Assembly: GCA_007695205.1 (NCBI GenBank)
Contig: REEF01000857.1
Coordinates: forward strand, 1-5,790
DNA from: Planctomycetaceae bacterium
Lineage (GTDB): Bacteria > Planctomycetota > Planctomycetia > Pirellulales > Pirellulaceae
Length of the DNA stretch: 5,790 nt
Direction of reading: 5' to 3'
The stretch's first letter is position 1. The number at the start of each line of letters is the position of its first letter. A program made the translations under genes and the position numbers. Positions 1 to 5,590 of the stretch are shown one piece after another. Under the pieces are notes generated by a model that searched no databases, was not told the DNA's origin, and saw nothing but the letters and a program-made list of their open reading frames with translations.

Positions 1-95
1 AACTGGCCGGCCACGCCGATCCGCGAACCACTCGCCTGTACGACCGCCGGCAGCGCCGGGTAACGCGGAATATCGCCGAGCGGATCTCGATCTGA
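1..95 (+). CDS. Tyrosine recombinase (phage integrase family), C-terminal end only
   Basis: This is the 3' end of a gene that begins before the window. The reading frame starts at base 3 and runs 30 codons to TGA at 93-95. The visible residues begin LAGHADPRTTRLYDRR and end ERISI. They match the last conserved box of tyrosine recombinases: the GH motif (His codon at 12-14, the box II His/Trp position) followed nine residues later by the nucleophilic Tyr (codon 39-41), then a basic helix. In this family the tyrosine attacks the scissile phosphate during DNA strand exchange. The other catalytic residues (Arg, Lys, His-x-x-Arg) lie outside the window. The gene is followed directly by a G-rich tract and a repeat array. 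The family call rests on a short segment, but the motif is distinctive. The subtype (XerC/D-like, phage, or planctomycete orphan integrase) cannot be told. Confidence 0.78.
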   Translation, partial: LAGHADPRTTRLYDRRQRRVTRNIAERISI

Positions 96-96
96 C

Positions 97-121
97 GGGG
101 GTTTTTGGGGCTCGGGGGTGG
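97..121 (+). other. G-run tract (possible imperfect G-quadruplex)
   Basis: Two bases after the recombinase stop codon the + strand has runs of 5, 4 and 5 G (97-101, 107-110, 114-118), separated by TTTTT and CTC, then TGG. Three G-runs of four or more are present. The nearest fourth run is only GG (120-121), or GGG in the first CACGTGGG repeat (132-134). A three-tier quadruplex would therefore need one long loop. There is no hairpin before the T5 tract, so it does not look like a conventional terminator. Confidence 0.35.
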
Positions 122-126
122 TGTGT

Positions 127-339
127 CACGTGGGTCTGGATCTCCGAGACGGACAAGAACACGTGGGTCCGGATCTCCGAGACGCCGGTTGTCACGTGGG
201 TCCGGATCTCCGAGACGCCGGGTGTCGGCTGAGTAGGTTTCGGCATGATCACCCGGCCTCGGAGATGCCGGGCCACGTGTTGTTACCCTCCCGGCCTTGG
301 AGATGCCGGGCCACGTGGGGTGGTTCTCTGAGACCAACG
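127..339. repeat. Direct and inverted CACGTG-headed repeat array (six copies)
   Basis: Three + strand copies start at 127, 160 and 193, an exact 33 bp period. Each begins CACGTGGGTCYGGATCTCCG and continues AGACG. Copies 2 and 3 extend on to GCCGG. Two copies on the opposite strand lie at 252-279 and 290-317 (38 bp period). Read on the - strand they are CACGTGGCCCGGCATCTCCG followed by AGGCCGGG (A in place of the second G in the 290-317 copy). A sixth, degenerate + copy at 312-339 shares its CACGTG with the fifth. The dyad centre is the ~29 bp between 222 and 252, so a transcript or extruded single strand could fold into a long imperfect stem. Each unit contains the CACGTG palindrome and a small TCTC-C-GAGA dyad. 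The array lies between a recombinase 3' end and the promoter of the next gene. It is not a CRISPR: spacers are only 4-10 bp and copies occur in both orientations. The function is unknown. Confidence 0.95.
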
Positions 340-379
340 CGGTCTTGTTACGGTCTTAAAACGGGGCCGACCGTTCGAC

Positions 380-409
380 TTGAAGGATGAGGCTGGGGTC
401 GCGTATACT
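380..409 (+). promoter_or_regulatory. Candidate sigma70-type promoter for the large exported protein
   Basis: TTGAAG (380-385) and TATACT (404-409) are separated by 18 bp. TTGAAG matches the -35 consensus at four of six positions and TATACT matches the -10 at five of six. Transcription would start near 416, giving a 5' leader of about 37 nt ending in the GGAG at 441-444, eight bases before the ATG at 453. The promoter lies just downstream of the repeat array, so the array could influence it, but nothing in the sequence proves that. Confidence 0.45.
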
Positions 410-452
410 AGGGGGGCTCCGTAAACCGTAGCCATCCAATGGAGAAACGCTC

Positions 453-3400
453 ATGAAGCCCGTGCTCTCAGGTCCGTATCTGGCGGGAATGTTCTGCCTG
501 TTCTTTGGGTTCGGCACATTGGTCTTCGTGGCCTCAGCTAACGCGGCTGATAATCCTTTCGATCGCCAAGGGCAAGAGAAGATCGCCTTGCTGGATGCCG
601 ACGAGGCCCAGGCTCGCGCCCGGGCGGCCCAAGCGTTGGGATACATGCGATATTATCCAGCGGAATCGGCCTTGATTGCCGCATTAACACGCGATGATTC
701 GGCCGAGGTGCGACGCGATGCTGCGTTGTCGCTGGGTTGGTGTGGAGGCCGGCGTTCGCTGATGCCGCTGGTCGAACGACTGGCGGACGACGACTGGAAT
801 GTCCGGCAGAGCGCTTGGGTTGCCTTGACGAACATCACCGGGATGGAATACCCGTTTGACGCGCTGGCCGACCGTTCGGTCCGTAATCAGACCGCGCGAG
901 TTTGGCGGCAATGGTGCAGCTCGATCCCCGAGTTCGGATTACCGGATGAAGTGCTGGAATTGCTGGATGCGGATTGCCATCGCCAGGTCCAGCGGGGATT
1001 GCGAGCTGCGGGCGCGTTGGGTGACGATGATCGGCTGGTGGCTTTGATCCAACGTGCGATCGGGCCCTGGGTCGAGATCGAGGACGAGGAGGATGCCGAG
1101 GCGAAGTGGCGGGTCCAGACGGGCATTCGGGCACTGGGCCGATCGGGATCGGCCCAGGCTCTGCCGGTTTTGGTGTCTTTTCTGAATAACACCCAGTGGG
1201 CTCGTTACGCCGCCGATTCCCTGGGCGATCTGGGCGGCGAGCAGGCTGCGGCAGCACTTTTGGCCGCGCTGCCTCGGTACGGGAGGCCGCTCGATTCCGA
1301 TATCTCCCGCGATAGGACGCATCGGGCTCCCGGAACCCATCCGTCGGATATCCCTCACGCCGACTCACGGGACCGGATCTTGGTGGTACCCTACGCGATC
1401 TGCCAATCCCTGTCTCGGATCGCTTTTGAAGATCCGTCCACGCTGGAGCAGTTACGTGAGCACGCGCCGTTGATCGCGGCCCAGATCCCGTTGGACATCG
1501 ACGGATTGCTGGTCTATGACGAGGAGCCATTCCAGCTTGTCTTCCGCCACTTGTTGGATCGAGCCGGGGCCAGCCCCTCGTTGTTGGACACGGCCTTTGC
1601 AACGCTCGGACAGCCTCGGCCCGCCCAAACGGAGCAAACCAGCTCGGCCGAGCCCGACTCGACGAGCTCGGACCGGATCGCAGCCCAGTCCAACGTGCTG
1701 CGCGGCCGCGACGAGCCGCAACGAATCCGGGCGGATATCGAGGGCTGGACCGACCTGTATCTGATCGTGGACGAAGTAGAAAACTATTCGATGGATCGAG
1801 CCAATTGGGCCGAAGCAAAACTGGTGGACGACCAGGGAACGGAAACGTTCCTGGATACTTTGGAACCGGTATCCGCTCGCCAACAGCACGATTCGCTACG
1901 GATCAATCGGAGCGCCAGTTTCGAGGACCTGCGCATCGGCCAGCAACGGTTTCCGCGAGGCTTGCACACCCACGCGCGCAGCACGATCCACTATCGACTG
2001 GACGGCACGTATCGGCGATTCGAGGCCCAGGTGGGGGTATGTGCCAGCCGTTCGCCCGGCCAGGGCTCGGTGCGTTTCCTCGTCAGTGCCGATCCGATCC
2101 GCGATCCATCGGGTATCGAAGTGCTGATCAGCGACCCGGCCTATGCCTCGAACGCGGTCCTGACGTTGTGTCGCGACCCGGAGGATATCCCCCGCTTGGT
2201 CGATCTGCTGGACCACGACAACCACTGGGTACGGATCAATGCAGCTAGGACGCTGATGTTCATGGGAGCATCTCAGGCCGTGCCGGAGATCGGCGAGCGT
2301 CTGAGGCTGTCGCCGCCCGAAGCAGCGTTCGGTTTCTTTAACGACCCGTACTTCGCGCGAGCTCAGGGGCAGGACGAATTCAACGACCCGACGCCTCGAT
2401 ATCGCGAGGCCTTGATCATGGCCTTGGGTTGGTTCCGTGCGGAAGAGTACGTGCCGTTGCTGGTCGAGATCTTGTTCGACGATCGCAACAGCTTGGGTAT
2501 CCAGTACCGTGCGGCCAATGCTTTGGATCAGATCGGGACCCCGGCGGCCATCGAGGCGCTGCGGGACGCGGAGCACGGGCATCCTTACCACAGCGTACGG
2601 ATGGTCGCTCGCGAAGCCCTGTGGCGACGGCACGCTTCGCCTTGGCCCCGTCCCGAACCTCCGCCGCTGGACCCGCCGCAGGTGGCCTTGTCCGACATCC
2701 CGGATACGGCCACGCGATTCGTCTTCATCAAGGGCGATCCCGTGCCCTACAACCCGTTCCAGATGGACAGTTGGCGGCAAGCGTATATGACGACCGACAG
2801 CGGACCCACCTACCGGATGGGACGCAATCTGTATGTGCTGGATCTGTCCAGCGGCCAGGCGGTCGTCGCCCCGTTGACTCGATTTACCGACGGTTATGTG
2901 GCCGATTGCGAAGTCTCCTACGACGGCCAGACGGTGCTTTTTTCTCGCCGAACCGGTAGCAGCCCGTGGTGGCACATCTATCAAATCCATGCCGATGGAA
3001 CCGGGTTGCGTCAGGTTACCAACGGACCCTACCACGACGTCCAGCCGGCGGTCATGCCCAGCGGGCGCATCGCCTTCTCGACCACTCGGCTGGGCACACG
3101 CGACGAATACCACGGCTACCTGTGCACCGGGCTGGCCACGATGCATCCCGACGGCAGTGACATCCAGGTCATCGGGTTCAACTTTGGCCGCGATGCCGAA
3201 CCGGCCATCGACTTGGACGGCCGGATTCTGTTCACTCGCCTGGAACTTTTCTATTCGCGGATGAAGACCGAATTCAACCTGCTGGGCACCAATCCTGACG
3301 GCACTCGCATGCACACGTTATACGGGCCTGAACGTCGCCACTTCTGGGGCAATATCCACGGCGGATATGCCAACTGGTTTGCCGGGGGAAAGCCGGGGGG

Positions 3401-4355
3401 GCGGCATCGCCACCTGCGGTTGACTCAGCCTCGACCGTTTCAACCCGGCCAGCACCTGCTGACGACCCCGGCCGGCCCGATCTTGACTCAAGGTCGCGAA
3501 GGCGAGCGGCTGTTGCGCGAATCCTATTTGCGCTCGGGCGGCAACGATCCTTGGGTGATCACCACCCCGTATCCGCTGGACGACCGCACGCTGCTGGTCG
3601 CTGCCGGCGAGAAGAATCACGAACTGGTGCGAGCCGAGTTTCCTGACGATGCGGTCGATCTGGGTTTGTACACCATGTGTGTCGACACCGGACAATTGAA
3701 CCTGTTGTACAACGATCCGCAGGCAGCCTGTTTCGAAGCGAGGCCGCTGCATCCGCGACAGGTTCCGCCGGTGCTGAGCGAATCGGCTGCGGCACGCAGC
3801 AGCCAGTTCACCGGATGGTTGTTCGCCCAATCGGCGTTCATCACCCAGGAGCCGCACGTCCCCGAGCGTGGACGGTTGTTGCGCGTGGTCGAAGCCCTGC
3901 CTCAGGTCACCCGTCACGCGACGCACACGACGCCGGGCGAACAAGCCTGGAAGAACCACGGCGGCGCCTTTGGCCGTGACTTGGCGATCCTGCCGTTGGC
4001 GGCCGACGGGTCGTTCGCCATCGAAGCACCGGCGGATCGGTTCCTGCACCTGCAGGTATTGGACAGCGACCGGAACGTCGTGGGCAATCAGTTGGTATGG
4101 ATGAACCTGCGTCCCGGCGAGGTGAAAGGTTGTGTCGGCTGTCACGAACCACCCGGCAGCGCCCCGCTGCACGCCACCCCGATACCGTTGGCCAGCCTGC
4201 CAATCTTCGAGGGCGGGCAGGTGCCGCGTGCTGTACCCGATGGACCGGATCAATTCCGCTATCGCGCCAAGATCTGGTTCAAAGGCCACACGCCCGACGA
4301 ACGAGAAGAACGCCAACGCACCGTCCAATCCATCAATTGGTTCGGCCGCCCTTAA
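453..4355 (+). CDS. Exported HEAT-repeat / NPCBM / HzsA-like propeller protein with one c-type haem site
   Basis: This is a 1300-aa protein. The ATG at 453 is chosen because GGAG lies eight bases upstream and the N-terminus is a clean Sec signal: a lysine, a hydrophobic core at about residues 9-27 and an ANA-type cleavage site near residue 31. The mature protein would therefore sit in the periplasm or outside the cytoplasm. Domains in order: HEAT/PBS-lyase-like helical repeats at about 45-275; an S/T/E-rich linker at about 390-416; an NPCBM-type carbohydrate-binding fold at about 425-550, with the diagnostic GLHTHA at 503-508 and GSVRFLVS near its end; a second HEAT block at about 570-735; and a TolB/WD40-like propeller at about 744-1190 resembling the middle domain of hydrazine synthase alpha, with repeats such as WHIYQIHADG (from 840) and DVQPAVMPSGRIAFS (from 862). 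Near the C-terminus CVGCH (1227-1231) is a single c-type haem attachment motif. Hydrazine synthase alpha itself binds more than one haem and needs partner subunits not seen here, so hydrazine synthesis is not implied. A role in envelope redox or polysaccharide binding is inference. The catalytic function is unknown. Confidence 0.9.
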   Translation: MKPVLSGPYLAGMFCLFFGFGTLVFVASANAADNPFDRQGQEKIALLDADEAQARARAAQALGYMRYYPAESALIAALTRDDSAEVRRDAALSLGWCGGRRSLMPLVERLADDDWNVRQSAWVALTNITGMEYPFDALADRSVRNQTARVWRQWCSSIPEFGLPDEVLELLDADCHRQVQRGLRAAGALGDDDRLVALIQRAIGPWVEIEDEEDAEAKWRVQTGIRALGRSGSAQALPVLVSFLNNTQWARYAADSLGDLGGEQAAAALLAALPRYGRPLDSDISRDRTHRAPGTHPSDIPHADSRDRILVVPYAICQSLSRIAFEDPSTLEQLREHAPLIAAQIPLDIDGLLVYDEEPFQLVFRHLLDRAGASPSLLDTAFATLGQPRPAQTEQTSSAEPDSTSSDRIAAQSNVLRGRDEPQRIRADIEGWTDLYLIVDEVENYSMDRANWAEAKLVDDQGTETFLDTLEPVSARQQHDSLRINRSASFEDLRIGQQRFPRGLHTHARSTIHYRLDGTYRRFEAQVGVCASRSPGQGSVRFLVSADPIRDPSGIEVLISDPAYASNAVLTLCRDPEDIPRLVDLLDHDNHWVRINAARTLMFMGASQAVPEIGERLRLSPPEAAFGFFNDPYFARAQGQDEFNDPTPRYREALIMALGWFRAEEYVPLLVEILFDDRNSLGIQYRAANALDQIGTPAAIEALRDAEHGHPYHSVRMVAREALWRRHASPWPRPEPPPLDPPQVALSDIPDTATRFVFIKGDPVPYNPFQMDSWRQAYMTTDSGPTYRMGRNLYVLDLSSGQAVVAPLTRFTDGYVADCEVSYDGQTVLFSRRTGSSPWWHIYQIHADGTGLRQVTNGPYHDVQPAVMPSGRIAFSTTRLGTRDEYHGYLCTGLATMHPDGSDIQVIGFNFGRDAEPAIDLDGRILFTRLELFYSRMKTEFNLLGTNPDGTRMHTLYGPERRHFWGNIHGGYANWFAGGKPGGRHRHLRLTQPRPFQPGQHLLTTPAGPILTQGREGERLLRESYLRSGGNDPWVITTPYPLDDRTLLVAAGEKNHELVRAEFPDDAVDLGLYTMCVDTGQLNLLYNDPQAACFEARPLHPRQVPPVLSESAAARSSQFTGWLFAQSAFITQEPHVPERGRLLRVVEALPQVTRHATHTTPGEQAWKNHGGAFGRDLAILPLAADGSFAIEAPADRFLHLQVLDSDRNVVGNQLVWMNLRPGEVKGCVGCHEPPGSAPLHATPIPLASLPIFEGGQVPRAVPDGPDQFRYRAKIWFKGHTPDEREERQRTVQSINWFGRP

Positions 4356-4382
4356 AAATCAGCGGAAAGCGGGCGTGCCGAA
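4341..4382 (+). terminator. Stem-loop spanning the stop codon of the large gene
   Basis: TTCGGCCGCCC (4341-4351) pairs with GGGCGTGCCGAA (4371-4382), giving 11 base pairs with one bulged T at 4376 and a 19-nt loop that contains the TAA stop (4353-4355). No T-run follows, so it is not a classical intrinsic terminator. It could be a weak terminator, a 3'-end stabiliser of the upstream mRNA, or chance. Its right arm lies about 20 bp upstream of the ribE -10 element. Confidence 0.35.
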
Positions 4383-4400
4383 AGAAGCCGTCTGACCATC

Positions 4401-4409
4401 TGGTACAAT
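4401..4409 (+). promoter_or_regulatory. Candidate extended -10 promoter of ribE
   Basis: TGGTACAAT has the extended -10 form: TG, one base, then TACAAT (4404-4409), five of six to the sigma70 consensus. No convincing -35 is seen at the right distance, which extended -10 promoters tolerate. The leader would be about 74 nt to the ATG at 4490. I see no FMN riboswitch (RFN element) signatures in 4356-4489, and the space is small for one plus a promoter. Confidence 0.45.
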
Positions 4410-4489
4410 CTTGGTGTGGCGGTTATCCTTCACGCATCCGTCGAGCTGTTATCCTAATTCTTTAACAACCTTTGAAAGGAGTCGCCCCG

Positions 4490-5086
4490 ATGTTCAGTGG
4501 GATTGTCGAGCGGATGGGAACCGTCCAACGTTTGATTTCGGATCCGCCCGGGGTACGTCTGGTGATCCAGTCCGCTGAGGTGGCGCGGGGGATTCGCATC
4601 GGGGACAGCATCGCCGTCAATGGCTGCTGCTTGACGGTGGTCGAAGCCGACCAGCAGCAAGGGACTTTCGGTTTCGATGCGGGAGCCGAGACGCTGAGCC
4701 GCACCAATCTGGGCCGACTGCAGGAAGGCAGCCCGGTCAATCTGGAGCGATCGCTGAAGATCGGTGACGAGCTGGGCGGGCATTTCGTCACGGGCCATAT
4801 CGATGGGCTGGGCCATCTGGACCAGCGGATCGACGAAAAAGACTGGTCGACCTTCTGGTTCCGCATGCCGAGTCGCCTGGCTCGCCAACTGGCCAGCAAG
4901 GGATCGATCGCGGTCGACGGCATCAGTTTGACGCTGGTGGACGTGGAAGACGAGCGGTTCAGCGTGGCTCTGATCCCTCATACGCTGACGATCACCACGC
5001 TGGGCAATCTGCAGCCCGGCGATCCGGTCAATCTGGAAACGGACGTTTTAGCGAAGTACGTCCAGCGGCAACTGGGCGGTCGATAG
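4490..5086 (+). CDS. ribE: Riboflavin synthase, alpha subunit
   Basis: The product is 198 aa and cytoplasmic. It converts two molecules of 6,7-dimethyl-8-ribityllumazine to riboflavin plus the pyrimidinedione precursor, the last step of riboflavin synthesis. The start is ATG 4490, not the in-frame TTG at 4472, because AAGGAG (4476-4481) lies eight bases before the ATG and the protein then begins MFSGIVE, the family hallmark. Two lumazine-binding barrel repeats are visible: the first contains IAVNGCCLTVVE (41-52) and the second IAVDGISLTLVD (140-151). Between them is GGHFVTGHIDG (96-106). The family's important residues are present: the Cys pair at 46-47, His103, Ser146 and Asp185, the last inside NLETDVLAKYV. 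The length is typical (about 195-215 aa). No other riboflavin gene is in the window, so it stands alone here with its own promoter and a terminator at 5166-5196. Confidence 0.97.
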   Translation: MFSGIVERMGTVQRLISDPPGVRLVIQSAEVARGIRIGDSIAVNGCCLTVVEADQQQGTFGFDAGAETLSRTNLGRLQEGSPVNLERSLKIGDELGGHFVTGHIDGLGHLDQRIDEKDWSTFWFRMPSRLARQLASKGSIAVDGISLTLVDVEDERFSVALIPHTLTITTLGNLQPGDPVNLETDVLAKYVQRQLGGR

Positions 5087-5165
5087 CATCCGGTTTGAAC
5101 CAGTCGTCGAGTGACCGGAAAACGTGCGAAATCTGGAAAAAAAGGTGGCATGAGCGCGAAGCGGT

Positions 5166-5196
5166 CGCCGTAAACTGTTACGGCGTCTGCTTTTCT
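5166..5196 (+). terminator. Rho-independent terminator-like hairpin downstream of ribE
   Basis: CGCCGTAA (5166-5173) and TTACGGCG (5178-5185) form a perfect 8-bp stem with the four-base loop ACTG, followed by TCTGCTTTTCT with a T4 run at 5191-5194. The T-run is short and five bases off the stem, so termination may be partial. On the - strand no T-run follows the same hairpin, so it fits ribE better than the tRNA remnant. It is 79 bases past the ribE stop. Confidence 0.55.
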
Positions 5197-5200
5197 GAAG

Positions 5201-5243
5201 TGGAGACGAGCGGGCTCGAACCGCCAACCCCCGGCTTGTAAGG
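5201..5243 (-). pseudogene. tRNA-Val(TAC) 3' half; candidate attachment site
   Basis: Read on the - strand, the sequence fits tRNA positions 31-73. The anticodon loop CTTACAA is at 5242-5236 (anticodon TAC at 5240-5238), the stem strand GCCGG at 5235-5231, a five-base variable region GGGTT, a complete T-arm (GGCGG, loop TTCGAGC, CCGCT), the acceptor strand CGTCTCC and discriminator A at 5201. CCA is not encoded. The 5' half is missing: the bases beyond 5243 give only scattered pairs to the anticodon stem, no D-arm, and no GGAGACG acceptor partner occurs downstream. A 3' tRNA fragment of this length, broken at the anticodon loop, is what tyrosine integrases leave at the end of an element distal to the restored tRNA. 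The fragment's polarity puts the element to the right of 5243. An old degraded tRNA is the alternative. Val is assigned from the anticodon only. Confidence 0.75.
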
Positions 5244-5256
5244 GCGTGTTACGCCC
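5242..5256. repeat. Short inverted repeat at the tRNA breakpoint
   Basis: GGGCGT and ACGCCC flank GTT, a 6-bp stem starting exactly where tRNA identity ends. Symmetric short half-sites at an anticodon loop are typical of tyrosine-integrase core sites, so this may be part of one. It could also form a small hairpin. The GGCGT core recurs in direct orientation at 5355-5359 and in the three tandem units at 5371-5400. Confidence 0.6.
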
Positions 5257-5263
5257 ATATCGG

Positions 5264-5275
5264 TTTTCGCGAAAA
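5264..5275. repeat. Perfect 12-bp palindrome
   Basis: TTTTCGCGAAAA is a perfect palindrome eight bases past the inverted repeat at the tRNA breakpoint. It could bind a dimeric protein such as a regulator or recombination accessory factor. No known operator is recognised, and a 12-bp palindrome can occur by chance. Confidence 0.5.
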
Positions 5276-5310
5276 AATCAGGGAAACACGTACAGTGCAA
5301 GGACTTACGA

Positions 5311-5330
5311 CCATCGCAATCCATCGCACT
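5311..5330. repeat. Two tandem 10-bp units (CCATCGCA)
   Basis: CCATCGCAAT and CCATCGCACT are adjacent, identical in eight of eight core bases and exactly 10 bp apart. They lie between the tRNA remnant and the CAAAGGCGT cluster. The one-helical-turn spacing would place them on the same DNA face, as for cooperative protein binding sites. Confidence 0.6.
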
Positions 5331-5370
5331 TCGTTGCATTCTAACGCAAAAATTGGGCGTATCAAGAGCG

Positions 5371-5400
5371 CAAAGGCGTGCAAAGGCGTACAAAGGCGTA
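5371..5400. repeat. Three tandem 10-bp units (CAAAGGCGTR)
   Basis: CAAAGGCGTG, CAAAGGCGTA and CAAAGGCGTA are directly adjacent, differing only in the last base. A related TTGGGCGTA is at 5353-5361. Phased direct repeats 130-160 bp from a truncated tRNA are reminiscent of integrase arm-type or excisionase sites at the end of an integrated element. The role is inference; the repeats themselves are exact. Confidence 0.8.
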
Positions 5401-5509
5401 CGGATTTTTTCCCGATGCCAACCTGCAGCAGGTCTTCCAAAAACGGGATGCTCAGCGGCCCTGGTTCAAGCATCTCCGTGGTCTGATGGCGGCGGGACGA
5501 GATGATGCG

Positions 5510-5590
5510 TAGAATAGTAGGTGGCCGGGACGTGTCAGACCCTCGCGGGTCCGGAAAGCCGCGATGCTTACCATCCCGGCCGCTTTTTTC
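5510..5590 (+). ncRNA. Candidate small structured RNA gene with terminator
   Basis: TAGAAT (5510-5515) is a five-of-six -10 element, though no good -35 is seen. It is followed by a compact structured segment. GTGGCCGGGA (5521-5530) pairs with TCCCGGCCGC (5574-5583) as ten base pairs with one G-T wobble, followed directly by six Ts (5584-5589), a strong intrinsic terminator end. The 43 bases inside can form either GACCC/GGGTC (5538-5542 with 5547-5551, loop TCGC) or the mutually exclusive CGCGG/CCGCG (5544-5548 with 5559-5563). Transcription would begin close to the outer stem, giving an RNA of about 65-70 nt. I do not recognise the family. The GTCCGGAA segment recalls SRP RNA, but the partner AGCAGC strand is missing. 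It could instead be only a terminator with a long loop, but the open frames crossing it show no sign of coding. Confidence 0.45.

Noticed and set aside
127..339. CRISPR array or integron attC sites
   Set aside because: Gaps between copies are 4-10 bp and often similar, copies are in both orientations, and there is no GTTRRRY/RYYYAAC pairing expected of attC.
118..390. A 90-codon + strand frame with internal HVGPDLRDAGC repeats
   Set aside because: The peptide repeats are simply the 33-bp DNA repeats read as 11 codons. The frame crosses the inverted copies and the promoter, has no convincing ribosome binding site and resembles no protein.
835..4328. Long - strand open frames (835-1818, 1896-3314, 3318-4328) opposite the large gene
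   Set aside because: They lie opposite a clearly coding frame with recognisable domains. Long antisense frames are expected from the codon bias of a GC-rich gene, and none carries a recognisable domain or start context.
4472..4489. TTG start giving riboflavin synthase six extra residues
   Set aside because: The TTG overlaps the ribosome binding site region (AAGGAG at 4476-4481), and the family begins at MFSGIVE encoded from 4490.
5178..5393. A 71-codon - strand frame ending in GVGGSSPLVST
   Set aside because: That C-terminus is the translation of a tRNA T-arm, a common source of spurious protein predictions.
5447..5474. GATGCT / AGCATC inverted repeat
   Set aside because: Only six base pairs with a 16-base gap and no T-run or promoter context. 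This is expected by chance in a spacer of this size.
5201..5580. Split tRNA interrupted by a group I intron in the anticodon loop
   Set aside because: No 5' half (GGAGACG acceptor strand, D-arm, CCGGC) occurs on the - strand upstream within the window, and no group I core elements are recognised.
5521..5590. Bacterial SRP RNA (4.5S-like)
   Set aside because: GTCAG and GGTCCGGAA are present, but they are separated by eight extra bases and the required AGCAGC strand after the tetraloop is missing, so the conserved SRP core cannot form.
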